Origin: Bacillota bacterium
GTDB taxonomy: Bacteria > Bacillota > UBA4882 > UBA8346
Reading direction: 5' to 3'
NCBI GenBank assembly: GCA_023410535.1
Contig: JAEYPR010000012.1
Location: 39,274-103,273, forward strand
Length of the DNA stretch: 64,000 nucleotides
Numbering within the stretch: the stretch's first letter is position 1; each line of letters begins with the position of its first letter. Made by a program: the position numbers and the translations under genes. Under the pieces are notes generated by a model. The model was not told the origin of the DNA, did not search any database, and saw only the letters and a list, made by a program, of their open reading frames with translations. Positions 1-8,329 of the stretch are shown piece after piece.

Positions 1-80
1 CGAAGCGCAACCCAGTCCGTAAGGGCTTGAGACCGGTTTTCAACTTAGCCCAGACCTTCAGGTCTGGCGGACAGATGCGT
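1..80 (+). promoter_or_regulatory. Conserved structured leader upstream of feoA (candidate metal-responsive RNA)
   Basis: About 80 nt immediately upstream of feoA match, in the same orientation relative to the gene, the leader of the iron-linked DUF2318 gene at 27240-27320. A block of 31 nt (21-51) is identical and about 70 of 81 aligned positions agree. Possible helices are 23-26 with 48-51 (GGGC/GCCC) and 51-56 with 61-66 (CAGACC/GGTCTG, loop TTCA). The 3' part carries GGACAGA at 69-75. The element may continue upstream of the window. It does not clearly match any riboswitch I can recall; a NiCo/czcD-type or other Fe(II)-sensing RNA is possible but unproven. Confidence 0.6.
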
Positions 81-130
81 ATTCAGCTTATTTTCCAGGT
101 ATCGTCATTTTGCGAGAAAGGAGCATCGCT

Positions 131-367
131 ATGAGCGTTGCTGAATTTCAACTAAGTCACTTGCCGCCGGGGCGATCGGCGGTGGTGGTTGCGATAAATA
201 CCGATGGTTTGATCCGTAACCGGTTGCTGGATTTGGGATTAGTTCCCTCAGCCCGGGTCGAGTCGATCCGCAAGAGCCCGGCTGGCGACCCAGTTGCTTA
301 TAAAATCCGAGGGGCCGTAATCGCCTTGCGTTCCGAGGAGAGTCGCCAGATTACCGTTCGTTTTTAG
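131..367 (+). CDS. feoA: FeoA, ferrous iron transport protein A
   Basis: A 78-residue SH3-like FeoA protein, a cytoplasmic partner of the FeoB ferrous iron transporter. The family pattern is visible: a hydrophobic N-terminal strand (LSHLPPGRSAVVVAI), the conserved 'RLLDLGLVPSARVE' turn, and the closing segment 'YKIRGAVIALRSEESRQI'. The start at 131 is chosen because AAAGGAG (117-123) lies 7 nt upstream; an open frame from a TTG at 110 has no such site. It is the first gene after the conserved leader and precedes the two feoB genes, so it probably heads one iron-uptake operon. Confidence 0.93.
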   Translation: MSVAEFQLSHLPPGRSAVVVAINTDGLIRNRLLDLGLVPSARVESIRKSPAGDPVAYKIRGAVIALRSEESRQITVRF

Positions 368-377
368 CCAGGATAGG

Positions 378-407
378 ACACCCGGGGCTGAAATCATACC
401 CGGGTGT
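378..407 (+). promoter_or_regulatory. Intercistronic stem-loop between feoA and feoB
   Basis: ACACCCGGG (378-386) pairs perfectly with CCCGGGTGT (399-407) around a 12-nt loop. No T-run follows, so it is more likely an mRNA-stabilising or partially attenuating hairpin that lets feoA and feoB levels differ than a full terminator. Confidence 0.6.
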
Positions 408-439
408 ATCATTGATTCAGAGATTTAGGAGGGACTTTC

Positions 440-1240
440 ATGGGGTTAACCACCCAGTCGACGGGGATGTTTTCCTTGTTGGCGGAATTGACGCAATGCC
501 ACGATCTTGACGCCGTCGTTGCCTTAGCCGGCAATCCCAACACTGGCAAAAGCACCGTCTTTAACGCGTTGACCGGTTTGAAACAACATACCGGGAATTG
601 GCCCGGCAAAACGGTCCTCTTAGCCAAAGGCCGTTATCAATTCAACCAAAAACAGATCATGCTGGTGGATTTGCCGGGAACCTACTCGCTCCTGGCCAAC
701 TCGGCCGACGAAAAGGTTGCCCGCGATTTCATCTGTTTCGGGCGGCCCGCGGCGACCATTGTGGTTGCGGATGCCACCTGCCTGGAACGCAATTTGAATC
801 TGGCGTTACAGGTGATGGAAATGACTGATCGGGTCGTTCTCTGCCTGAATCTCATTGACGAAGCCGAACGAAAGAGGATTCAGATCGACGTGCGGCAGTT
901 GGAGCGGGAGCTTGGCATCCCGGTAATTCCCACCGCCGCGCGCGAGCGAGTCGGATTGCGGGAGTTGATGGAGGCCGTCCACCAATTGGCTTTTGGTCAA
1001 AAACGACTCTCGGCGCACCCAATCGCCTATCCGGAAGCGGTGGAACAGGCGATCACCGCGATTCAAACTGTGATTGAAACGGGTTATCAACCGCAGTTGA
1101 ACTCCAGATGGCTGGCGTTACGTTTACTTGACGGCGATCCGGCCATTGTCGATCAGATCATCCAATATTTGAACCAACCCGCGGAGTTGCCTGACCAACT
1201 CCAGCCGGTGCCAACGGGAGGAGTCAGCCATGTCCGGTGA
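440..1240 (+). CDS. feoB: FeoB N-terminal part: GTPase (NFeoB) as a separate protein
   Basis: A 266-residue cytosolic G-protein domain of the ferrous iron transporter. G1 is GNPNTGKS (31-38), the switch region is TGNWPGKTV (51-59), G3 is DLPG (77-80) and G4 is NLID (137-140). The rest is the helical GDI-like region. AGGAGGG precedes ATG 440. In most bacteria this domain is fused to the membrane part. Here the frame ends just before the linker and overlaps the start of the next gene by 11 nt in another frame, so the halves are probably translationally coupled and reassemble as a complex. Confidence 0.93.
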   Translation: MGLTTQSTGMFSLLAELTQCHDLDAVVALAGNPNTGKSTVFNALTGLKQHTGNWPGKTVLLAKGRYQFNQKQIMLVDLPGTYSLLANSADEKVARDFICFGRPAATIVVADATCLERNLNLALQVMEMTDRVVLCLNLIDEAERKRIQIDVRQLERELGIPVIPTAARERVGLRELMEAVHQLAFGQKRLSAHPIAYPEAVEQAITAIQTVIETGYQPQLNSRWLALRLLDGDPAIVDQIIQYLNQPAELPDQLQPVPTGGVSHVR

Positions 1241-2618
1241 AAATCATCTCCAACAACTGCTGACCACCGTTGCGGCGGTCCGGGCGAGTTTCCAAGAGCC
1301 GCTCCGCGACCAAGTGGTGCAGGCAATTTATCAGGAATCGGAATCAATCTCCCGCAACACCGTGGTCACTCCCGCCAAACATGACGCTTGGGACCGGAAG
1401 ATCGATAACATTGTCACTTCGCGTTGCTTCGGTTATCCCATTATGTTTGCTTTGTTAAGCCTGGTATTTTGGTTGACCGTCGTCGGGGCCAACGTGCCGT
1501 CGGAGTTACTGGGCAACTTGCTGTTCGGTTTTCAAGATCATTTGACGGCGTTCAGTCACTGGATCGGAATGCCGGATTGGCTGCACGGCGTCCTGGTTTT
1601 GGGACTATACCGCTGTCTGGCTTGGGTCGTCTCGGTGATGCTGCCGCCCATGGCAATCTTTTTTCCGCTCTTTACCTTTCTGGAAGACTTGGGTTATCTG
1701 CCGCGGATCGCTTTTAATCTTGATCATCTCTTTAAAAAAGCCGGCGCGCACGGCAAACAGATCCTTACCATGTGCATGGGGTTTGGTTGCAACGCCGCCG
1801 GGATTGTCGCCTGCCGGATCATTGAGTCGCCGCGGGAACGGTTAATCGCTATTCTGACCAATAATTTCGTCCCATGTAACGGACGTTTTCCGACGTTGAT
1901 CACCACCGCCGCGATCTTAGGAACGCTACTGCTGCATGGCTATAACAGCGGCACCATCACTTTGCTGGTGGCATTGGTGGTCTTATTCGGCGTTTTCACA
2001 ACCTTGGGCGTCTCCTGGTTATTGTCCAAAACCTTACTCAAAGGAGTCCCGTCAACTTTCACGTTGGAACTCCCCCCTTACCGGCTTCCCAAACTCGGAA
2101 CCTTGCTCATCCGTTCGGTCCTCGACCGGACCCTCTTCGTGTTGCTCCGGGCGGTCACCGTGGCGGCCCCGGCAGGTGCGTTGATTTGGATTTTGGCCAA
2201 TGTTCAGCTCGGCGGAGTAAGCATCATTACGTATTTCGCCGGTTGGTTGCAAGGCGTCGGGCACGCCATCGGTTTGGACGGCTACATCCTATTGGCATTC
2301 ATCCTCGGCTTGCCGGCCAATGAGATCGTCCTGCCGATTTTGATCATGATTTACCTGTCGCAAGGAACAATGGTCGATTTTGAAAGTATCACGGCAGTGC
2401 AAAATTTATTCGTCAGTCATGGCTGGACTTGGTTAACCGCTTTCAATCTAATCCTGTTCTCTTTGTTGCATTTCCCCTGCGCCACCACCTTGCTGACCAT
2501 CCGCCAGGAGACGCAAAGCGCCAAATGGACTTGGCTGGCCGCCTTGATTCCGACCGCAACGGCTTTCCTGGTCTGCTTAATCACAGCGCAAGCAGCCCGA
2601 CTGTTGGGATTGGTCTGA
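1230..2618 (+). CDS. feoB: FeoB C-terminal part: membrane ferrous iron permease
   Basis: A 462-residue integral membrane protein equal to the transmembrane portion of FeoB. It starts with the linker helix (DRKIDNIVTSRCFGYPIMF). The first Gate motif is visible as 'MCMGFGCNAAGIVACRII' followed by 'NNFVPCNGRFPTLI', and the second Gate as 'LGLPANEIVLPILIM'; their cysteines are expected to line the iron path. A GGGAGGAG site (1217-1224) serves ATG 1230 inside the end of the GTPase gene. No Gate element appears to be missing, so the split should be functional rather than decay. Confidence 0.93.
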   Translation: MSGENHLQQLLTTVAAVRASFQEPLRDQVVQAIYQESESISRNTVVTPAKHDAWDRKIDNIVTSRCFGYPIMFALLSLVFWLTVVGANVPSELLGNLLFGFQDHLTAFSHWIGMPDWLHGVLVLGLYRCLAWVVSVMLPPMAIFFPLFTFLEDLGYLPRIAFNLDHLFKKAGAHGKQILTMCMGFGCNAAGIVACRIIESPRERLIAILTNNFVPCNGRFPTLITTAAILGTLLLHGYNSGTITLLVALVVLFGVFTTLGVSWLLSKTLLKGVPSTFTLELPPYRLPKLGTLLIRSVLDRTLFVLLRAVTVAAPAGALIWILANVQLGGVSIITYFAGWLQGVGHAIGLDGYILLAFILGLPANEIVLPILIMIYLSQGTMVDFESITAVQNLFVSHGWTWLTAFNLILFSLLHFPCATTLLTIRQETQSAKWTWLAALIPTATAFLVCLITAQAARLLGLV

Positions 2619-2628
2619 TTGCGCAACA

Positions 2629-2660
2629 AAGGCTGACCTTGACCGGTCAGCCTTCGTATT
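2629..2660 (+). terminator. Intrinsic terminator of the feo operon
   Basis: A perfect 10-bp stem, AAGGCTGACC (2629-2638) with GGTCAGCCTT (2645-2654), is followed by CGTATTTTC just after the feoB stop. Confidence 0.75.
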
Positions 2661-2664
2661 TTCA

Positions 2665-3020
2665 AAGGTTGGAAAAAATTTATTTTAAAAAACTAGGAAA
2701 CTTAGATAATTTGGTTAAAAAATCAATAAATCAACTATTAAAATTAAACTTATCGCCTGAAAAAAGAATTAAAGCGACTAGAAACAATATTCCGCAACTG
2801 GAATTCAATATCCTGGAACCAAGAAATGAAATTCCGGAGGCGAAATTCAATATCCACGACCATAAATATAAAATCTTGGCACATTAATTCAATTTCTTGG
2901 TACTTGAATGCAAAATTCGCCCATCAAAATTTAAAATTTCCCCACCAAAATATTATATCCATCGACCGAAGTGCAAAATTATGGCATTTAAATTTAAAAT
3001 TCACCGACTTTGCATCAAAT
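2665..3020. repeat. Degenerate 21-bp tandem repeat array (about 16 units)
   Basis: From about 2773 the sequence falls into consecutive 21-nt units (2773, 2794, 2815, 2836, 2857 and so on to about 3020), and the same period seems to continue leftwards to about 2665. Units vary strongly but share an AATTCAAAATTCC-like core followed by GG/CC. The stretch is very AT-rich and lies between the ends of convergent genes (feoB and the HD protein). A related array in reverse orientation lies at 44824-45010. 21 bp equals two helical turns. Small open frames across it show a 7-residue echo of the DNA period and lack ribosome-binding sites. Confidence 0.75.
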
Positions 3021-3033
3021 CCGATAGCGCAAG

Positions 3034-3606
3034 TTATTCTCCAGCCAACTGCTCCAACTCCGTCATCGCCCGGTCCAACTCATTCACCAGACGGGACGGC
3101 GCGCCGGCCGCACGGTAGGCTGTGACCAACGCCCGATAATACCAAAGTATCCCCTGTTTACCGTGACTGAATCGTGACCATACGGCTGCGCCGAATTCCC
3201 GGTAATCGGCCAGGATCGTCCGGGCGTTATGCAACTTGTCGGCGGCGGAAACCAATAACGTCCCGGTCGTTGCGCCGGGTAACCGCCGCAGGTAATTTTG
3301 TTTGCGGTCTTCCCAAGCCAATTTGGGAGTGGACCAGGAATCAGTGCAACCGGCGACAATCTCCGCCACGGCATCCCCGAAACGCGCCCGGATCTCCAGC
3401 AGTCGCGGTTCGCCGCCCTGATCTTCCACGGCATCGTGAAGCAACGCGGCAATCGCCTCCGTCTCGGAACCCTGATGCTCCAAGACCAAGGCCGCCACCG
3501 CCATCAAGTGCGAGAGGTAGGGGATCCCGCTCCCCTTCCGGCGCTGATGCCGGTGGAGCGCCGCGGCGTAAACCAGCGCCCGGTCAAATTTTTCTGTCAG
3601 TTCCAT
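3034..3606 (-). CDS. HD-domain phosphohydrolase (RelA/SpoT hydrolase-like, stand-alone)
   Basis: A 190-residue cytoplasmic protein of the stand-alone HD type related to the (p)ppGpp hydrolase half of RelA/SpoT. Metal-binding features are visible: 'HRHQRRKGSGIPYLSHLMAV', 'ALLHDAVED' (the HD pair) and 'VSAADKLHNARTILADY' (late Asp, K-L-H-N). There is no synthetase or regulatory domain, so it may hydrolyse (p)ppGpp or another nucleotide (inference). The start at 3606 has GGAGG 4 nt upstream; longer frames lack a site. It follows the 143-residue unknown gene and probably shares its transcript. Confidence 0.82.
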   Translation of the reverse strand: MELTEKFDRALVYAAALHRHQRRKGSGIPYLSHLMAVAALVLEHQGSETEAIAALLHDAVEDQGGEPRLLEIRARFGDAVAEIVAGCTDSWSTPKLAWEDRKQNYLRRLPGATTGTLLVSAADKLHNARTILADYREFGAAVWSRFSHGKQGILWYYRALVTAYRAAGAPSRLVNELDRAMTELEQLAGE

Positions 3607-3646
3607 GCTGCCTCCATACGCTGGAGCGAACGCTCCGTTGCCCCCA

Positions 3647-4078
3647 TTACGACTTTTCAGCACCTTCCAGTTGTAACGCTTTTAAACCGCTCTTCTCCAA
3701 CACCGCAAAATACTGTTCTTTTAACTTTTCGACTTGGGCGAAGCGCTCTTCGTTGCTCAGACCCTCCCAAGCCGCTTCGCCGTGTTTTTGGAGCAAGTCC
3801 CGTTGGGCCATCAACTCCACCAGATGTTCCCAGAAATTAAGTTCGTTATAGCGGTCGATCACGGGCAAAATCCGATCTAAAAATTGTTCGCTGGGATGGT
3901 GCTGCTCCTCTGCCAGATCAGCCAGACCAAACCGGGCAGCCTGCTCAAACAAGAGCGCTTCCAACGCGTCATAGTTGCGGATGGCTTCATCCGACTCCAT
4001 CACATTCGCGATCCAATTTCCCATAAAAACCAATTCCAACAAGGTCCGGTACTGATCCGTGTTTAATTGCAGTTGCAT
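3647..4078 (-). CDS. Conserved-looking small helical protein, function unknown
   Basis: A 143-residue acidic, mostly helical soluble protein with no signal peptide or membrane segment; I do not recognise a family. It begins MQLQLNTDQYRTLLELVFMG and has an E/Q/L-rich C-terminal half (EERFAQVEKLKEQYFAVLEK). CTCTCC on the plus strand (GGAGAGG on the coding strand) just upstream supports ATG at 4078. It lies 40 nt upstream of the HD-domain gene on the same strand, suggesting a two-gene unit. Confidence 0.75.
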   Translation of the reverse strand: MQLQLNTDQYRTLLELVFMGNWIANVMESDEAIRNYDALEALLFEQAARFGLADLAEEQHHPSEQFLDRILPVIDRYNELNFWEHLVELMAQRDLLQKHGEAAWEGLSNEERFAQVEKLKEQYFAVLEKSGLKALQLEGAEKS

Positions 4079-4224
4079 TTAAAACCTCTCCTTATGCCCG
4101 GCAGAGATGCCTTGATCATCAAGCGACGGCCCGTCGATTGATCTAGTTTCCCCGAAAACCGATTCTTTAGTTCTGATTCTCGCATCGCCCTAATATTTAT
4201 TTACCAAGGACAGGGGGCGATGGG

Positions 4225-4746
4225 ATGACTTACAAACGACTGGCCATCATTTTGCTCATTTTAACCGGATTAACCGTGGTGCTGCATTTTCTGACGGCGA
4301 CAATGCCGACGGGCTTCGTATTGCTACTCGCCTTCAGCGCCTTGCCGATTTATTTTATTACCCGGCTTTTGCCGGTCTTCGGTCCGATCGCTTATTGGAT
4401 AGCCGGTTTAGTGATCTTGTGGTTTCACCCGCAATCCAGCTACTATTTTATCTTTGTGCACGGTCCATTGGGAGTGGCATTGGGCGTCGGACCGCTGTAT
4501 AGCGACGATGCGCGGGTCGTCGCCTTAGTCAGCGGAGGAGTCATCTCCTTAAACCTCGGGATTATCCAATTTTTACTCCAGATCAACGTCTGGGGGATAT
4601 TCACGCCCGGCCCGCAAATCGTGCAATTTGCGCTGTTGACTGTCGCCGCCTTTTTCTATTGTTATCTCTTCCGGTTGGGCGGCGAATACTTGTTGCAACA
4701 GTTCAGTGCCAGACTGAACCTATTTCAACAAACCGCTCCCGGATAA
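4225..4746 (+). CDS. Small integral membrane protein, unknown
   Basis: A 173-residue protein with about five predicted membrane helices (roughly 5-25, 29-50, 52-68, 75-115 and 130-160) and a short charged tail. There are no recognisable catalytic motifs; the 'FVHGPLGVALGVGPLYSDDAR' loop is the most distinctive part. A purine-rich site (GGGGGCGATGGG) precedes ATG 4225. It is a single-gene transcript ending at the terminator at 4747. Confidence 0.75.
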   Translation: MTYKRLAIILLILTGLTVVLHFLTATMPTGFVLLLAFSALPIYFITRLLPVFGPIAYWIAGLVILWFHPQSSYYFIFVHGPLGVALGVGPLYSDDARVVALVSGGVISLNLGIIQFLLQINVWGIFTPGPQIVQFALLTVAAFFYCYLFRLGGEYLLQQFSARLNLFQQTAPG

Positions 4747-4790
4747 GAAAAAAGCCGCTCCGTCAATCCGGAGTGGCTTTTTCATTACAA
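4747..4790. terminator. Bidirectional intrinsic terminator
   Basis: AAAAAAGCCGCTCCG pairs with CGGAGTGGCTTTTT around a short loop between the ends of two convergent genes. It has a T-run in both directions, so it can serve the membrane-protein gene (plus) and the TonB operon (minus). Confidence 0.85.
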
Positions 4791-4800
4791 CCTTAAGTAT

Positions 4801-5466
4801 TTAATTCGCCGCTCCCAACAATCCCAGGACAATCGCCACAACCAACCAAGCGCCTTGCCGTTTCTTGGTCTGCTCGGCATCATTCCGGAGCTGGTCGATA
4901 TCGGCCCGGAGCCGTTGATTCTCTTCTTCTAAGGCTTGAACCCGCGCTTTTAAACGGTCAACCTCCGCCAGCATCTGTTGCGCTTCCAAGCGAGCTTGTT
5001 TTTGATACTCCAACTGGTCGGCGTTGAGCTTTTGCAGATTGGCCATGGTGTTGGTAAGATCTTCTTTGATAATCTGATTGTCTTTGGTTACTTGGTCCAG
5101 CTTGCGCATGATCAGATTATTTTTAGAATTACCGGAAACCAGCTCCGCTTGAAACTCATTAAACAACCGCTTCAACAGGTCCATATCGTCTTTGTTGGTC
5201 AACACCTGACCGCCTGCAATCTCGTTTAAAACTTTTGAGACAACAATCGCCAAGGTATAGCGGTCGACCGGTTTATCCCCTTGAAAGGTTTGATCTTGAT
5301 AAAGCTGTAAATACCCCTTGTCCACCAATAGTTTGACTGCTTTGTACGCCCAATGCGATGGCGGCACGTCGGACGGATTGCTCTCCGCCAACACTCCCTG
5401 CGCCATCATAAAAATCATTGCCAGTAACAGTAATAATCCCAGATTTACCTGAAACCGTTTTGTCAT
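4801..5466 (-). CDS. SLH-domain, coiled-coil envelope protein with C-terminal membrane helix
   Basis: A 221-residue exported protein with a signal peptide (1-27) and one S-layer-homology domain (about 30-90: 'VPPSHWAYKAVKLLVDKGYLQLYQDQTF...DRYTLAIVVSKVL'). A long coiled coil follows (about 100-200, 'LEEENQRLRADIDQLRNDAEQ'), then a terminal hydrophobic helix (about 203-219). In diderm Bacillota, SLH plus coiled-coil proteins of the OmpM type tether the outer membrane to cell-wall polymer; here a single helix replaces the usual barrel. It is the last gene of the exbB-exbD-tonB operon, and its ATG overlaps the preceding stop (TAATG). Confidence 0.85.
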   Translation of the reverse strand: MTKRFQVNLGLLLLLAMIFMMAQGVLAESNPSDVPPSHWAYKAVKLLVDKGYLQLYQDQTFQGDKPVDRYTLAIVVSKVLNEIAGGQVLTNKDDMDLLKRLFNEFQAELVSGNSKNNLIMRKLDQVTKDNQIIKEDLTNTMANLQKLNADQLEYQKQARLEAQQMLAEVDRLKARVQALEEENQRLRADIDQLRNDAEQTKKRQGAWLVVAIVLGLLGAAN

Positions 5467-7463
5467 TATTGCGATTCCTCCCCAACCTGATATTGAACTG
5501 AACTTAACTTAGCGGGCACCGGTTGCCCACTGCTGTGATAGATCGAACACTCACCCGCCCCAACCTGACCTGATCCGGCTGCTTGGCTGATGACAATGAA
5601 ATTGAACCGCGCCAAGGTGGTTTCGGGACCGGCGAAAGGCTGTTCCCTAACCCCGTTGACTCCGGTAACGGTTCCCGCTTGATAATCAATGATCCCCGGT
5701 GACCAGGACGCCAAAACGTCCCCTTCCACCAGGAAGGTACCCCGGGAGACGTTGATCAATCGGAGCTGTTTCGGGTCATAGCTTAGATTCAGTTTAAACT
5801 TGGTAACGTCTTTCAAATTATAAGCCACGACATCAACCATATAAACCTGACCCGGGACCAGCTTTTCTGCCCCGGTCAGCCGCAATTGCACCGGCAGGAC
5901 CGGAATCACAGCGTCAGCGGCAAGCAACTGCGGTTTCAAGCCGTTGCCGGTGATCTCCGCTTTGAGCTGACCCGACGTGGCATTGCCGGTCGGTATCAAC
6001 TGCCAACTGACGGTTAAGCTTTCAGTGGCATCCAAGTTGCCTAAGTATTTCTCAGCCCGTTCCCCGGGCGCCAGCCGGAACCCGTCGTCATTGACTAAAA
6101 CTGCCTTGACGCCGCTGGCCGGGGTCTCCCCGCTGTTTTTCAATTCCACTTGGACCGGCAACGGATTGGGCTGCCATTGCTCATCTTTAATTGTCAGACT
6201 GGGGATGATTAATTTTCCTTCCAACCTCGGCGGCCCGATAATCCGGACCTTCCGCGTCACCTGATTGGACTCCAGCTGTTCGCCGGTGACATCAATGGTG
6301 AACTCGGTTTCCCCGCTGAATTGGCCGTCCGGCTTGATCTCCCAGGCAAATTGCTTCAAAACGCCCGGAATCAATTCCGGAATGGTAATCTCGGTCGCTC
6401 CGGCGGCACTGACCAAACCGGCCGGGAGATTGAGATGAATCTTCACATTTTGGGCTTTCGCCTCACCCCGGTGTTCCAAATACATAATCACCAGGTACGT
6501 GCGGGGATTATCCAGACTGTAACGAACTTCCGACGGTGCGGTGATCCCTAAGTAAGTGTTGCCCGGGGAGAAAGTCACGCCGCCCAAACCATAATCGGCC
6601 ACCACTTCGAACCGTTCGCCCGGTTTAACCGCCCGGGGATACCAAGTCATAACCAAAGCGCTGTCCAACTCATCTTCGCCGTCGCGCGTAAAATCAGCCC
6701 CTTCGGTCAAGGGAATCTCCCATGGGTGATCAGCCGCCCGGCCCCAATTGGTGAAGACCACTTGGTCCGGGGTGGTCACGTCCCCGCCGCGCAAGGTGCC
6801 TTGGGCGATGACCGCCGGTTTGACCAGGGAGTCAAAGGCCTGCCAGAAATCAGGACATTGTTCTTTAGTGAAACGGCGGTCAGTGGTGATCTCCTGGTTC
6901 CCGACGCGGAACGGCGCGCCGTCATTATCGCCAACCATCGTGTCGAGCAACTCGCGCAAACCGATTTGAACCGTTTCGGTTCCTTCGTTGGTAACCAGAT
7001 AGCGAATCCGGGCGGTATCTAAAGCACCCGTGCTGGTACTGCGGGTGATATTGACAATCTGTTCCACCGCCACCTGTCCGTAGCGACACTTCATGGTCAA
7101 TCCCGCTTCGGTGATCCGGGGCGGTTCGACAATCTCGCCACCCGGCAGGCCCACTCCCGCCCGCTTGGTCGTGGCTTTGCCAAAAACATAATTAACGCCG
7201 TTGATCTGAATAGTGGTAAATGACGTCCAAGGTTTGGGCCGGCCATAGATCAACGGCTTGTTGTCATCATCGGCGCGCTCCTGATCGCCGCCGGTGACAT
7301 CTACCGCGAACCGTCCCGTTTCTTCCGGCGTATTATTGAGGAAAACTTTGATATATTTATTTTCGATTGAGAGCAACCCCGCCGGTTCGGCACTTACCCC
7401 GGCCGTTGCCGCCAATATCCCGACGAACGCTAGGATTAAAATCATTTGGCGCCGTATCCGCAT
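5466..7463 (-). CDS. Large exported protein with C-terminal cohesin-type domain
   Basis: A 665-residue protein with an N-terminal signal peptide (1-25). An N-terminal beta-rich region of unknown type (about 30-310) is followed by two CARDB/Ig-like segments (about 315-410 and 420-515), then a cohesin-like domain (about 525-660: 'PGQVYMVDVVAYNLKDVTKFKLNLSYDPKQLRLINVSRGTFL'). It probably acts in the periplasm or at the surface as a binding scaffold. It sits between tonB and the SLH protein, 12 nt after the tonB stop, so it is co-expressed with the energy-transducing complex. No dockerin is visible in the window. Confidence 0.82.
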   Translation of the reverse strand: MRIRRQMILILAFVGILAATAGVSAEPAGLLSIENKYIKVFLNNTPEETGRFAVDVTGGDQERADDDNKPLIYGRPKPWTSFTTIQINGVNYVFGKATTKRAGVGLPGGEIVEPPRITEAGLTMKCRYGQVAVEQIVNITRSTSTGALDTARIRYLVTNEGTETVQIGLRELLDTMVGDNDGAPFRVGNQEITTDRRFTKEQCPDFWQAFDSLVKPAVIAQGTLRGGDVTTPDQVVFTNWGRAADHPWEIPLTEGADFTRDGEDELDSALVMTWYPRAVKPGERFEVVADYGLGGVTFSPGNTYLGITAPSEVRYSLDNPRTYLVIMYLEHRGEAKAQNVKIHLNLPAGLVSAAGATEITIPELIPGVLKQFAWEIKPDGQFSGETEFTIDVTGEQLESNQVTRKVRIIGPPRLEGKLIIPSLTIKDEQWQPNPLPVQVELKNSGETPASGVKAVLVNDDGFRLAPGERAEKYLGNLDATESLTVSWQLIPTGNATSGQLKAEITGNGLKPQLLAADAVIPVLPVQLRLTGAEKLVPGQVYMVDVVAYNLKDVTKFKLNLSYDPKQLRLINVSRGTFLVEGDVLASWSPGIIDYQAGTVTGVNGVREQPFAGPETTLARFNFIVISQAAGSGQVGAGECSIYHSSGQPVPAKLSSVQYQVGEESQ

Positions 7464-7475
7464 TGCGAAACCTCC

Positions 7476-8303
7476 TTACGGTCGCGTCTCCGCGTGAAAA
7501 TAATTCACATTCACACCGCTGTCCAACCGGAAGGTGAAACCCAACTCCAGCATATAGGCAACCGGCCATTGTTTCAGCTTCCAATCCCGTTTGATCCGGT
7601 TGATGACTGCCTGATCCAACCGGGCATCGCTTGCGTGTTTGACAAAGTCGATACTTTCTAAGGTCCCGTCGGGTTTAACCAGCAGTCTTACGACAACGTC
7701 GCCTTCAATTCCTTCATTTAAGGCGTTTTTGGGGTAAATTGGCTTCGAGGGGATCGCCACCAGCTGTTCACCGGTACCTAACCCAACCGCTTTACCGGGT
7801 TGTCCCGAACCGCCTCCGGAACCGTTGCCATTACCGTTACCAGTGCCGTTGCCGCTCCCGTCACCCGTTCCAAGTCGTCCGCCGGTGACACCTTGATTAT
7901 TTCCCGGAGGAACGACGGGCGCTTTGCCTTTGTCCCCGGTGGCGAGTTCTCCCGGAGCGCCGGTTTTATCCTGCGGTTGCGGGTTTACGCTGCCGGATTT
8001 GGCCGGAGCCGTACCTTCCTTGCCAGGGTTGGGACCATTTTTCATCGCAGGCTGGGTCGACTTATCGGTTTTGGCAGGTATGGGGTTGGTTCCCAATGCT
8101 TCCGACGAACCACCGCCTCCCGCATTCAGCACCGTGCCCGAATCGCCGGCTAATTCCATGGTTCCTACCACAATCGTATCCAGATTGGGATCGATGGTTT
8201 GAGCCGAAAAAAACTGGCCCGGAGCGATCAGCATTAACCCAATATGGAATATCGCGGAAAACATGATTGCCAAGAGATAATTATTCCGTTCGCTCCCAGT
8301 CAT
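7476..8303 (-). CDS. tonB: TonB-type energy transducer
   Basis: A 275-residue protein with an N-terminal inner-membrane anchor (about 9-28), a long Gly/Pro/Asn/Lys-rich periplasm-spanning linker (about 60-180, with a GNGTGNGNGNG run) and a C-terminal TonB domain (about 188-265: 'PIYPKNALNEGIEGDVVVRLLVKPDGTLESI'). It transmits proton-motive force from ExbB/ExbD to outer-membrane partners, which implies an outer membrane. It is the third gene of the operon, 26 nt after exbD. No TonB-dependent receptor is present in the window. Confidence 0.92.
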   Translation of the reverse strand: MTGSERNNYLLAIMFSAIFHIGLMLIAPGQFFSAQTIDPNLDTIVVGTMELAGDSGTVLNAGGGGSSEALGTNPIPAKTDKSTQPAMKNGPNPGKEGTAPAKSGSVNPQPQDKTGAPGELATGDKGKAPVVPPGNNQGVTGGRLGTGDGSGNGTGNGNGNGSGGGSGQPGKAVGLGTGEQLVAIPSKPIYPKNALNEGIEGDVVVRLLVKPDGTLESIDFVKHASDARLDQAVINRIKRDWKLKQWPVAYMLELGFTFRLDSGVNVNYFHAETRP

Positions 8304-8329
8304 CGGTTATCCGTCCTCCTCCCATCCCG

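Noticed and set aside
1..80. Assigning the feoA leader to the NiCo (czcD) riboswitch
   Set aside because: Only GGACAGA-type similarity is seen; the junction sequences I remember for that class do not line up, so the identity is left open.
1230..1240. Sequencing frameshift or pseudogene in feoB
   Set aside because: The second frame has a proper ribosome-binding site and ATG, and no conserved residues are lost between the halves.
2429..3125. Plus-strand open frames spanning the feoB end and the 21-bp array
   Set aside because: They overlap feoB and the HD gene in other frames and have repeat-driven composition; no start signals.
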